Under the pieces are notes generated by a model that did no database searches, was not told the DNA's origin, and saw only the letters and a list, made by a program, of their open reading frames with translations. A program made the translations under genes and the position numbers. This document shows positions 47,775 through 57,682 of a stretch of DNA of 64,000 bases, piece by piece. How positions within the stretch are numbered: the stretch's first letter is position 1; the number at the start of each line of letters is the position of its first letter. The stretch covers positions 10,674,360 through 10,738,359 of the forward strand of contig NW_024737068.1 of assembly GCF_018991925.1 (NCBI RefSeq). The letters are read 5' to 3'. The DNA comes from Homarus americanus. Lineage: Eukaryota > Arthropoda > Malacostraca > Decapoda > Nephropidae.

Positions 47775-49390
47775 ACTGACTGATGTTAGGGATTACTGGC
47801 CTCTTCGCCATTAGGCTATTTCGGCAAGCTGATGTCTTCTTTCTTCTTCTAATCTTGGTCTTCTTTCTTGCTACAACTAATCTGATGTTCTTGTTTCTTC
47901 TTTTCTTGTTATTCTTGTGTTCTTCTTGTTCTTGGTATTTTTGTTTCTTCTTTCTTCTTGTTGTTTTATTTGGGATGAATTATGGTATGCATAGTGATAT
48001 GATGGTGAGTTAGTGACAGACCAGATGAAATGGCTTGTCAGGTGACTAGTTTCTCTGTGATTTTTTTTTTTTTTTTTATTATTTTTATTTTGTCTTTTGT
48101 AGCCCGTGTCTTTTTGTTTGAATATATGTTGGTGGGTGTCAGTTTAGCTTGATAAATGTGAGTGTTGTATGTAATGATAAGGTTTGTGATGTGTTTCTCA
48201 TGTTGTATGTTTTTAATTTTTGTTTTATTCATTTTATTTTTTTTTTTTTTATTTTTTTAAAGGCATGGTTACATACATATAATAGATATAAAAGAGTTCA
48301 TGCGTGTGTCAATCATAACATGCCGATAAGATGGGTCTCCTTGAGGAAGGTTATTACTGTGTCACTTATGGTGACATTATCTTGCAATAGGTTGGGTACA
48401 GTCAGCACAAGCCTTGCTCGGCAGCTAGGATCACCAGCTGCCGGCGCTCTGGTTCGTACTGGCTGCACTCAGTCAGAATATGTCTGATGGAGAATTAGGT
48501 TACAAGTGGCACAGATAGGTGGGAAGGAATTGTCAAGATGGGCCCTAGGTGGGTCAGATAGGTACAGTTCAGCCTTAATCTGGCGAGAACGACCTCTTCC
48601 CTCCTATTCTTTCTATATGCTGAGGCCAGTTTCCTATATTAGTCTTCCAGGTGTTGTGGAGATCCAACTAGTCCATTCAAGTTGCCACTTTCCAAATGCA
48701 TACGTCTTCCCAGGAGACACGACTGAGTCTCCAGGTACATTGGTTGTCTCCCAGAGACCCACAGTCGCTCTTGCTAATCTGTCTGCCTGTTCATTGCCCC
48801 AAATGTTACAATGCCCAGGCACCCACACCAACACAATATTCTTGGCACACTCATGTAATTTATTAATAATGTTGCCCTGTATCTCATTGCTGGTAGTATT
48901 ACCACCTTGAATTGCTTTAAGAGCTGACATGGAATCTGAAATTACAGCGACATCATTGACATTGCTTGTTATTGCAATGTCAATGGCCTGTGCGAACATT
49001 TCTGCAGAGAATATGGTTGTATGCCGCGGCAGGCAGGAGCTCCACTCCCGTCTCTGCTCCAGATACCGGCTCCGACGTTGTCTTCAGTCTTGGACCCGTC
49101 GGTGTTACACGTGAGTATAGGCGCTGAATCCTTCAAGAAATTGATAGAAAAAGTTGCCTCAGGGCTCAGGATGAAAGTCATTCTTCGCTCCCGGAAGCCG
49201 ATGTTTCCACATAAGTTGGGGTTCTCCCATGGCGGACACAACGGTGGAACGTATCTATCAACGTCTTCGAAATGGATACCAGCACCCTGGCACAAGGTCT
49301 GGAGGCGGACAACCGAGGACGGGGACCTACGCAGCTGCAGGAAACGGAATTTAGCAACAGCACACCAACCTGGGTGGTCTGTGCCGCGCC
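47775..49390 (-). mobile_element. 5'-truncated LINE with RNase H domain, nested in the LTR
   Basis: Relative to the other LTR copy, insertion boundaries lie after ctgaatctcaa (about 47767) and before gacagagcttatata (about 49393). The minus strand holds an RNase H domain (48630-49330) and about 850 bp of 3' sequence with T-rich tracts (48061-48079, 48237-48258). The 3' edge is gttagggattactggcctc, following tgactgactgactga. A C-terminal RNase H fits I-type or related clades. No target duplication was confirmed. Confidence 0.75.
48634..49295 (-). pseudogene. LINE RNase H domain, one frameshift
   Basis: RNase H removes RNA from the RNA-DNA hybrid. The minus strand reads LTCNTDGSKTEDNVGAGIWS (first catalytic Asp, in the 48969-49295 frame). 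A frame change near 49020 is followed by SAEMFAQAIDIA (Glu), VAVISDSMSALKAIQ (second Asp) and LVWVPGHCNIWGNEQADRLA (final Asp). All four catalytic residues are visible, though in two frames. The upstream RT is absent, so the copy is dead. Confidence 0.85.
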
Positions 49391-49582
49391 AATGGAAGAC
49401 AGAGCTTATATACCCCGCAGCAGCCGCTATGAGTCATGGTGGGAAAACCCGAGAAGTAGCCGGTGACTAGTTCCGTTGCTAAGATACGGTAACATCTGGG
49501 GACAGCTCTCGCTTGGTTGCTAGGGAAGGCGGCACATTGGAATGCGATACACAGTTTGTAGGGGAGACGTCCACTACAGGCT

Positions 49583-49689
49583 CATAGACCAGAATCCACC
49601 ATATTAAACCTAAGTGAGCCAATACATGATAAGGTAATGATTAGTATGATCCATGCACATTTGCACAATATCATTGCACCCGGATCATA
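49583..49689 (+). pseudogene. ORF1 C-terminal continuation of the split LINE
   Basis: After the LTR, about 107 bp resume the host LINE (catagaccagaatccacc...). It may encode the end of ORF1, but no motif is decisive. Confidence 0.45.
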
Positions 49690-49829
49690 CCAAGCAGCCC
49701 CTCACCACACAGCACCTCCAGCACCAGACTGTCTATCATATAACTTATATATTATACAAGAAAACCACATTAGAGTTTCCTTCCATCCTGAGTGCTAGAC
49801 AACTTTAATCTCTCGATACCCCTACAACC
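49690..49829 (+). repeat. Truncated LTR end, plus orientation
   Basis: Reverse complement of the left part of the LTR at 54018-54160: agcccctcaccacacagc, gtctatcatataacttat and tttccttccatcctgagtgc, ending cgatacccctaca at 49829. It sits between ORF1 and ORF2 of the LINE, so another LTR insertion or a recombination removed the LINE's sequence here. Confidence 0.8.
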
Positions 49830-52224
49830 TATTAAAATTGGCGAACAATAGTCATCCGATGCACATCTTAGGAGACTTTAACGCCAGACATAGGATTTTT
49901 GACAATACAAATAATAACGTCGTGGGAAACGCCCTTAATCAATTAATACATTAATACATTTAGGGAAAATCAATCATCTGGGTCCTAACTTTCCAACCTG
50001 GAGAAATCACAATACACAATCGACACCAGACAAAATTTTTACCAACAACAAAGCCTTTTTCAATTACCATATAATACAGGGACCTCTTACAGGCAGTGAC
50101 CATCTGCCAATTATACTAACACTGTCAACAAGCCCCATACAGATACCAATAAAAAAGAGACTGAAAATGAGTAAAACAGACTGGGACAGCTTCAAAGACG
50201 ACTTAGGTAATCACCACTCGATTAACCTACAAGGGAAAACAACAGAAGACATAGACTCAGAAATGGACAGACTGCACTCAGCAATAAAAACATCTATAAC
50301 CAAACACACTCCTACTTCACACTTTAGAACATTACCCAACAACAGACTACCAGAAGAAGTTAAATTAATCCAGACCCATTACAATGAAATAAACAGGTAT
50401 ATGGAAAGACACGGCAGTAACAGATGGCTATATACGACACAGACAGCACTACAGATAAAATTAAGAGACGCATGTAAGGAAGCAAACAATAAAAAATGGA
50501 ATGATATTATAATGGCGGCTGACATGACTAAAGACACAAAAACATTTTGGACTTCCATAAACAAGATGATGGGGCACAACAAGCAAAAAACACCATACAT
50601 TAAAGACCAAAATGGAACAAAACTGCACGAGGAAAATGAACAAGAGTCAGCATTCAAAAGGGAATGGGTAAAAGTTTTTAAAATATCAGATGAGGAAAAT
50701 GAAGATTTTGATAGTGAACACGAAGAAAGGATAGAAGACGAAATGGGAAGACATATACATAGAATCACCCCAAGGCAATATATAGACTATAACTTATTAC
50801 CTAATAATCAAATAATAACCATGGGAGAAATGATGCACTGTCTGAGGAAGTTTAAGGAAAAAGCCCCTGGGCTCACAGGTATTACACGAAATATGATCAT
50901 GAATCTACCTGAAAACATTTTAAAAACACTATTAAACATTTATAACGCATGCTTAATAACTGGTTACTTTCCAGACAAACTAAAATATGCTAAAATGATA
51001 TTTATTCCGAAGGAGGGTAAGGACAATAAGGAAATATTAAACTACAGGCCAATATCTTTATTAGAAATTACTGGGAAACTATTGGAAAAAATTTTAAATA
51101 CAAGACTTATAGCCTTTTTAACACAACATGGGAAAACTAACAACAGACAACATGGATTTATGCCCAATAGAAATACCCTAACTGCAATAGCTATAATAAC
51201 GGAAATAATTGCAATAGAAAAAAGAAAGGGTAACCAGATCAATATAATTTTAAGGGATGTTTCTAAGGCTTTTTATAAAGTTTGGCATTTAGGCTTAAAA
51301 TATAAAATATTAAAACTGGGACTTAACGAATACTTGCTAAGAATATTGTGTAACTATTTAGATGATAGGAGAGCACAAATTCAAATTGGAAACTTTATGG
51401 GAACTATGTTTAATCTTGAGAGTGGAGTACCTCAAGGAGGATGCCTTTCTCCAACACTATATACAATTTATACTTCAGACACACCTCAACCTACCCCCTT
51501 TAGCGAATATGTAATGTTTGCTGATGATATTACTCAAATAGTATCATACCCAGGAAAATCAACCCAATTTATGGCACTCTACACGGTAAGAGCGATAAAA
51601 AACATAAATGATTTTGAGAAAAAATGGAAAATCAGGACAAATAAGAACAAATTCAAGATAATACCAATAGCCAAGATTAAAACAAGTCCAGTAATAGTCG
51701 ACCAGGAACTATACCCATACGACACTGAAGGCAGGATGCTTGGATTAAAACTAACAAAAAGAGGATATATAACATACTTAAAAGATAAAGAACGACAGGC
51801 AAGAATAAGATTATCAAAAATAAAACGCTTTAAGAACCTTAGCATTAACAACAAGAGAAAGATATATATTGCCCTTGTCAAATCAATTATGGACTACCCA
51901 CCCATCCCATTGAACACCCTTAGTAAAACGTGCATTAAAAGGTTACAAACAGTACAAAATATAGCCCTTAGATTTATATATAACATAAAATATACAGACC
52001 ACATCAGTAATGAACAGCTACACAAGAGAGCAAATCTCTTAGCAATCAATGTAGATATACACAACAAAGCTGTAAATATTTGGAAAAAAGTGACTGAACT
52101 TAACACAGAAACATATCAAAACTGGATAAATAATATAGACAACGAAGAATTCCAAGAACACAGTTGGTTTAAATCAGCCAGGAAGAAAGTAATTGAACCA
52201 TCTCCTGCCCCAATATACATATAA
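49830..52224 (+). pseudogene. Jockey-like LINE ORF2 (endonuclease-reverse transcriptase), N-terminally truncated
   Basis: The frame starts inside the endonuclease (HILGDFNARHRIFDN, about 49861). It shifts near 49945 at a ttaatacattaatacat duplication, continues through GPLTGSDHLPIIL and is then open for 685 codons from ATG 50167. RT blocks: EKAPGLTGITRNMI, LNYRPISLLEITGKLLEKIL, HGFMPNRNT, motif A LRDVSKAFYKVWH (catalytic Asp kept, second Asp replaced by Tyr), SGVPQGGCLSPTLY and motif C YVMFADDITQIV. The C-terminal part ends PAPIYI at 52224. The long open frame suggests recent arrival, but the missing N-terminus and the frameshift make it inactive. Confidence 0.88.
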
Positions 52225-52735
52225 AACATTAATAGAGAGAATAAAAGATGAGAGTGACCTACCAGCTCCACTAAGAACCTGGCAGGCCTCTCCATACAGT
52301 GTACTTTTAGACTAACATGACTAATATTTAACATTTAACATTGAACTAACATCATGGCAAAAAAAAAAAAGAAAAAGAAAAGTGACTACCCTCCCAGCTA
52401 CACAAGGACCTGGGCGGGCTCACTAACTCCATCGAAAAAAAAAAAATTAATAATAATAATAATAATGTGCTTACCCTCCCAGCTACATCAGCCAGGAAGA
52501 AGTAATTGAACCACCTCCTGCCCCAATATACACATTTACACATAAAACATTAATAGAGGAATAAAGATGAGAGTGACCTACCAGCTCCACTAAGAACCTG
52601 GCAGGCCTCTCCATACAGTGTACCTTTAGACTAATACAACTAACACTTAACTAATACCTCAAAAAAAAATGTGACTACCCTCCCAGTTACACAAGGACCT
52701 GGGCGGGCTCACTAACTCCAACAATAATAAAAATA
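52177..52735 (+). repeat. LINE 3' end duplicated in tandem, about 311-bp period
   Basis: agccaggaagaaagtaattg... at 52177 recurs at 52488. Both units include aaaacattaatagag, gatgagagtgacctaccagc, ggcaggcctctccatacag and ggacctgggcgggctcact. Each unit ends in an A-rich or (ATA)n tract (52360-52380, 52434-52463; 52663-52671, 52722-52745). Unit 1 includes the last codons of ORF2. Confidence 0.9.
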
Positions 52736-52935
52736 ATAATAATAAGCAGCATTATATAAATAAACCAATATTAATACAAAGGTCTGACGACCCAAGGGAG
52801 TAGAACAAAGATAAAACACCAATAAGAAAGATGAAGCGATCTGGTTGAGCCCAGATTCTTTCTACTCCTACTGTATTTCAGTTTCACCACCTTTCCTTCA
52901 ACCCCTAATAATCTTCTTTCACCTCTTAACTAAAG

Positions 52936-53234
52936 ACCTCGTATCGTATCGACCTATCGCTCTCTTCTTCTAGCTACAGCCGCAGCAAGCTACACCACCT
53001 CCTCCGCCGCTGCCTGGCGGCCCTCGCTCCCGCCGGCGACCCTGCCGCCCTACAAGCTGCCTGTCCTCTGAGCACCCTCACCAACCAGCTCTCTCTACAT
53101 CACGCTTGAACTCACGCTGCCACCCCCCAGCACCAAGCTGCATTGTACATCCAATACAATATGTATGCAGAGAGCACATTGTGAGTTCCCTTTCTCCAAC
53201 CCATCCTGAGTGTGAACCAATATCTCATAACCCC
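52936..53234 (+). repeat. LTR 3' portion, resumed after the LINE
   Basis: It matches 10030-10319 and 11850-12123 (ctagctacagccgcagcaagc, cctggcggccctcgctcccgc, ctgcattgtacatccaatac). It ends at ATAACCCC, where a hAT element is inserted; the remaining LTR bases and flank resume at 54834. Confidence 0.82.
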
Positions 53235-53354
53235 CACTAGCGTAGCTAGGGGGGGGGGGTGGCGGTCCGCCCCGGGCGGCACTTTTGGGGGGCGGCACTT
53301 TTGGGTCTGCTCATCACCCATATCTGCAGCTACTGGAGATGTTAATCCATCCCT

Positions 53355-53993
53355 TTGTATCGGCGTCGACCCAAAAAGAAGAAACATATGTTTGGTGAAG
53401 GATCACGAGATGCTGAATTGCCATACGACATTGAATTGAGGAGAGAAATGTTTTCTTCGCTGGACAGAGTGATCCAAGAAATAACTTTGAGATTTCAACA
53501 GCTTCATGAACTTGCTGAGAAATATGCCTTCCTTACCCCATTGAATCTTTTGGATGATAAATATGAGTGTCAAATAGATCACGATCACGACGACATTGAT
53601 AAAGAGGAGTTCCTCGTTGAGAGAAAAAGACTTCAGCATTTTGTTGCTGTTGCTGCTATAACTATTAAAGACAGAATACAGACGTGGAAAGAAGGCCCCC
53701 TTGAACTTTTGCAGTTTATTCAAAAGTATAACCTTGGGAACTCGGTTCCAAATATAGTAATAATGCTGAGGATTTTCCTCACAATTGCTGTTAGTGTTGC
53801 TACCTGTGAGAGGAGTTTTTCGAAACTAAAACTGATCAAGAATTACTTAAGATCTACTATGAGCACCTTGCGGTTGAGAAATCTTGCCATACTGTCTATA
53901 GAGCGACAATTGACAGATGAAATAGTTTTTGACAATGTCATTGAAGAATTTGCCAACAAAAAACAAGAAAAGTTACTTTGTAGGAAGTTGTAG
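53355..53993 (+). pseudogene. hAT transposase C-terminal part (ZMYM1-like)
   Basis: A single 212-codon frame includes RREMFSSLDRVIQEITLRFQ, an acidic stretch DHDHDDIDKEE, and the hAT C-terminal dimerisation region: NIVIMLRIFLTIAVSVATCE then RSFSKLKLIKNYLRST and LRLRNLAILSIER, stop at 53991-53993. The ATCERSFSKLK(L)IK block is the hallmark of the hATC domain. The N-terminal zinc-finger and catalytic parts are missing, so it cannot transpose by itself. It resembles the 'zinc finger MYM-type 1-like' proteins common in invertebrates. Confidence 0.85.
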
Positions 53994-54017
53994 TTTTCAT
54001 TTCAGAAATAAAGATGG

Positions 54018-54517
54018 TGTAGGGGTATCGAGATATTAAAGTTGTCTAGCACTCAGGATGGAAGGAAACTCTACATGTGGTTTTCTTGTATAATATATAA
54101 GTTATATGATAGACAGTCTGGTGCTGGAGGTGCTGTGTGGTGAGGGGCTGCTTGGTAGAGACGTGCGGTGAGTAGCTTGTTGAAGGAGGTAGATGTGCAG
54201 GAGCTTCGTTAGAGAAGATGTTGCCTGTTGCTGGCCTCCTGATTGAATGAATGCTGGACAGCTAGGAGCTTGCTGGAGGAGATGTTGCTTGTTCAAGAAG
54301 ATTGGTCAGACTGAATCTCAAGGGAGAGACAGAGCTTATATACCCCGCAGCAGCCGCTATGAGTCATGGTGGGAAAACCCGAGAAGTAGCCGGTGACTAG
54401 TTCCTTTGCTAAGATACGGTAACATCTGGTTGGTTGCTAGGGAAGGCGGCACATTGGAATGTGATAGCAGGTGGTGGGCTGCTACGCAGTTAGTTTGTAG
54501 GGGAGTCGTCCACTACA
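54018..54517 (-). mobile_element. Solo LTR, 500 bp, inside the hAT element
   Basis: TGTAGGGGTATCGAG...GTCGTCCACTACA with ATGG on both sides (54014-54017, 54518-54521). In its own orientation (minus) it starts TGTAGTGGACGACTCCCC like the other family members and contains a TATA-like ggggtatataagctc. No interior is left, consistent with LTR-LTR recombination. Confidence 0.93.
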
Positions 54518-54684
54518 ATGGTCCTAATTTTTTACACTTTTTTACTTTTTTCCCTATCCTATATGTCGTTTTTGCTTTTTGTTTAACTGTTACTTATAAA
54601 GTTTAAGTATGTTTGGTGTGTATTTAAAGCATACTATATTTGAGTATGTGAAAGTACAGTAATATTATAATGGTACACAAACTA

Positions 54685-54737
<53 letters not shown>

Positions 54738-54833
54738 AGTGAGTCACTGTGCAATATGTATTTTTTGTGGGGGCACGGGGGGCGGCAAACTCAAGGGCCG
54801 CCCCGGGCGGCACACACTCTAGCTACGCCACTG

Positions 54834-55859
54834 ATAACCCCACAATGCCAGTCGCGGTTTATACTTTGTCTTTTAAACTGTAGTCCAATATTTTCTTTTA
54901 TCCTCTTCGTTAAAAAAGATCGGCTCATTAGCCGCTTGGGCGATCGGTCACGTCTGTTACGCACTGTTGGCAAGTACTGGGTACGCACCGGCTCCTGAAT
55001 GTACCTGTCTTGTCATTTTTCTAGATATATGAATGTAATGGAATTCCGGAATCAAGTTATTTTCATTTGGAAAAGAAAGAGATGGTAAGAGCTAACGTAG
55101 ATAGGCATAAAAAGGGATAAAAACATGAGGGAAGGAGAGGAGAGTTGGAAGTTTTAATACTGAAACATGAAAATCAGGGGAACTAAGAATTATTAAGTGC
55201 TTGAAGTTGAAAGATCATCGCGAATACGAAAAATAACTATCCATTGATCAGCCTGCCTAAATCAGGTCACAAGGGTGAAAATTGGTCTAACTAACTGTAG
55301 CCAACCTATGGCAGCGGCAGAGTATCATAAACTACATCACCTCATGTCAAGGCTTACTGGATCCACCAGTAACTAAGACCATGGCGACCAATGAAAATCT
55401 GATGGGAAATACGACTCATATTTACCCTTTGGCAACTCTTACTGTTGTTAAGGATTTCAATTGACAAGTCGGGTAATATTAAAAAGATTTCTCGAATAAA
55501 GTTGTGATAACATTAATCTATAATATTTAGCGAAATATAAACTACTGAAGGTTATTTCAAGTTTTATTGATTCACATCATTTGAACAATAAATTATGAGA
55601 CTTTTGGTCGTGGAACTTTTTTAACACTGCCTAGTGTTTACATAAAGGCAGTCCACTGGTGATGCTGTGAGTGTCTGTGTGGTTATCTGCTTTTTACTTC
55701 TACTTTTATCCTCTTCGCCAGTCGCCACTGGTCGGCTAGTTAGCTGCTTGGGCGGTCGGTCACGTCTCTGTTATGCACTGTTGGCAAGTACTGGGCATGC
55801 ACTGGCTCCTGAATGTATCTGAACCTGCCCCAGTGCTGGTAAAGTCTGGGTCTTTAAAG
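54834..55859 (+). repeat. Duplicated block B1 (partner 12116-13141)
   Basis: Near-identical to 12116-13141, including catttggaaaagaaag, a gaggagagttggaag stretch and two copies of the tgcactgttggcaagtactgg LINE-3'-like words (54958, 55774). It ends ggtctttaaag; then unrelated cggtccgac follows. Confidence 0.9.
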
Positions 55860-55876
55860 CGGTCCGACTAATTACC

Positions 55877-55879
<3 letters not shown>

Positions 55880-55959
<80 letters not shown>
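55880..55959. repeat. TA microsatellite
   Basis: About 80 bp of TA, present in copy B only at this position. Confidence 0.96.
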
Positions 55960-55961
<2 letters not shown>

Positions 55962-56193
55962 TAGCCTAAGTCCTTATATACATTTAAAATCATTTAATTT
56001 AAGACAAAAGAAGAAAAAGAATGACAAAATACAATAAATAACATTAAAAAATAAGTCATCAGGTAAATAAAATACTGTAAATTTCAAGTTTAACCCTGTT
56101 CATATCGGCGTGCATTTGTAAGTCGGGGACCTCCTGTATATTGATAAAACAAAACAGGAAAAAGGAAACACTGGAGCACCTGATGTTATGTAC
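55960..56193. other. Copy-B-specific sequence between the blocks
   Basis: No gene. It ends caggaaaaaggaaacactgg, which is the reverse complement of ccagtgtttcctttttcct at 56284-56302, making an inverted repeat across the block start. Confidence 0.6.
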
Positions 56194-57682
56194 GGTCACC
56201 CTTTGTATATAAGCCTCTCTCAGTCCCTGTAAATTCAGTTGCCTCTGAAGATGTCTTGAATAAAGACAAAACCTAAGGTGCTCCAGTGTTTCCTTTTTCC
56301 TTTGTGGAAGGCTGCTATGAGAAGTACAGTACAGATCTGCCTTACCAAGTTCACCATATTCCTCAACTGTTTATCACCTGTCTTGTTCTCGCATAACATC
56401 CATTATCATGGCTTGAGAGAGACATGGGAAGGGTGTTTGCAAAAATTCTGAGACAAGAGGAGGATAGCTCTCTCAATGTTAATTTTTCTTATCCACCCGC
56501 GACGGTGGCGTAGCCAAGCAGCTGGAAAGTAAAAAACACATTATGTCCATTGCGAGAACAAGACAGGTGATAAACAGTTGAAGAATGTGGTGAACTTGGT
56601 CAGGCAGATCTGTACAGTATTGTACTTCTCATAGCCTCCTTCCACGAGTCCAGTACAGTATGCAATGTTCAAAGCTCAGTGTTAATAATGTGCAATACTG
56701 AGCTGTTAACCCCATATACGTAATGTCTTCATCCCCTGAAGATGTAACAGGTATCCCTTGCTAGCCAAATGGGGTTAGGTTTTTTGAAAGCCTTTCAGTT
56801 ATTGAATATTTGGATACCAAATAATTTAATAAATGGGAAGAATAGGGTTGTGACCTGCCAACATAAAAAATATATGTACGTACTGTATTTTACAGCCAAG
56901 CTTACTGTGTTTAGGTTTATATTGAGTGACAGTGTGTGTGATGGTGTGAGTTGAGGAGAAAGTTGTACCCTGTACCTTTATAGTGATTGTAGGAGAATGA
57001 TGACACATTGAAAACTTATTTAGGACTTAATAATATTAAGTGTGTTAAAGAATGAAGAAGTATTTGCAGAAACTAATTATGTAACCAAACTGATGCAAGT
57101 GTCAAGTACCATGGTTTATTACATGCTTTCCTTGGACTCTTGTTCATGTTAGTATCAACTTTATGTAATTGTCCATGGAACCGTCTAGGTCTCAAATTAC
57201 AGTATTTGGTTGATAGATACTTTACTGTATCTATATATGTACGGTAACTTACTTTTTCTTACAGAAAGTATGTCATATAAGGAGCCACTCCAGCTGAGCG
57301 ACCTTCCGTGGGATGACGTTATTTTCCGCCATATATTCCCTCTGCTGAAAGTCGCAGATCTGTGTCACTTGCAAGGAGTGTCCAAAGACTTCCAGCAACT
57401 GTACATAGACTATATGTGCTCTTGTGAAAAACTGGATTTTTCAGAATGTACTATGACAAATAGTTCTCTACAAAAGGTGATTTTAAAGTCTTATTAGAAA
57501 TTTATTCTTTACTGTTGCTTGTTTGAAGTTAATGCTTATCTGCCCTACAATGATATTTACAGTGAAAAACAATATTCGACTAACAGAGAAAAGGTCGAAG
57601 TCAGGCCAGGGAGAAGCAGGGTGCCCAAATGTGTCTCAATCCCTCCAACCCCCCTCCTAGCCCATTAATCGTTAGTTATGTA
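56194..57682 (+). repeat. Duplicated block B2 (partner 17107-18594)
   Basis: Near-identical to block A2 with a constant offset of about 39,088. Seen differences include tcatatacg/ccatatacg, acttactg/acgtactg and gaattac/gaaaaac. It continues past the TA (57681-57682), which is the unoccupied target of the Tigger in copy A. Confidence 0.93.
57265..57476 (+). CDS. FBXL15-like F-box protein, first coding exon (copy B)
   Basis: Same exon as 18177-18388: acceptor ttcttacag, ATG at 57270, 69 codons, donor after AAAG. The coding sequence is identical to copy A as far as I can read, while the intron has a few changes, so the copies are very recent or allelic. Following leucine-rich-repeat exons were not recognised in the next 2 kb; they may lie further away or be lost. 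Product by similarity: an F-box subunit of an SCF ubiquitin ligase. Confidence 0.75.

Larger units (their letters stand above)
47326..49578 (-). mobile_element. Solo LTR inserted in the LINE and itself split by another LINE
   Basis: It starts TGTAGGGGTATCGAG and ends GACGTCCACTACA, i.e. an LTR in minus orientation, flanked by GGCT on both sides (47322-47325 and 49579-49582). Its outer parts match the solo LTR at 54018-54517. Its middle (about 47775-49390) is replaced by a minus-strand LINE fragment. The left part holds about 140 bp of extra purine-rich sequence (47595-47740) absent from the other LTR. TATA-like gcttatatacc is at 49404-49414. Confidence 0.87.
53235..54833 (+). mobile_element. 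hAT transposon, 5' part deleted, with nested solo LTR
   Basis: Ends CACTAGCGTAGCTAG and inverted CAGTGGCGTAGCTAG. The 8-bp duplication ATAACCCC flanks it (53227-53234, 54834-54841). Copy A has a single ATAACCCC at 12116-12123, the empty site. Both ends also carry a G-rich palindrome (ccgccccgggcggc). The interior has the C-terminal part of a transposase (53355-53993) and a solo LTR (54018-54517). A TA tract lies at 54690-54735. Confidence 0.93.

Noticed and set aside
47569..47775. 68-codon frame in the LTR insertion
   Set aside because: Purine-rich repetitive LTR sequence with no family resemblance.
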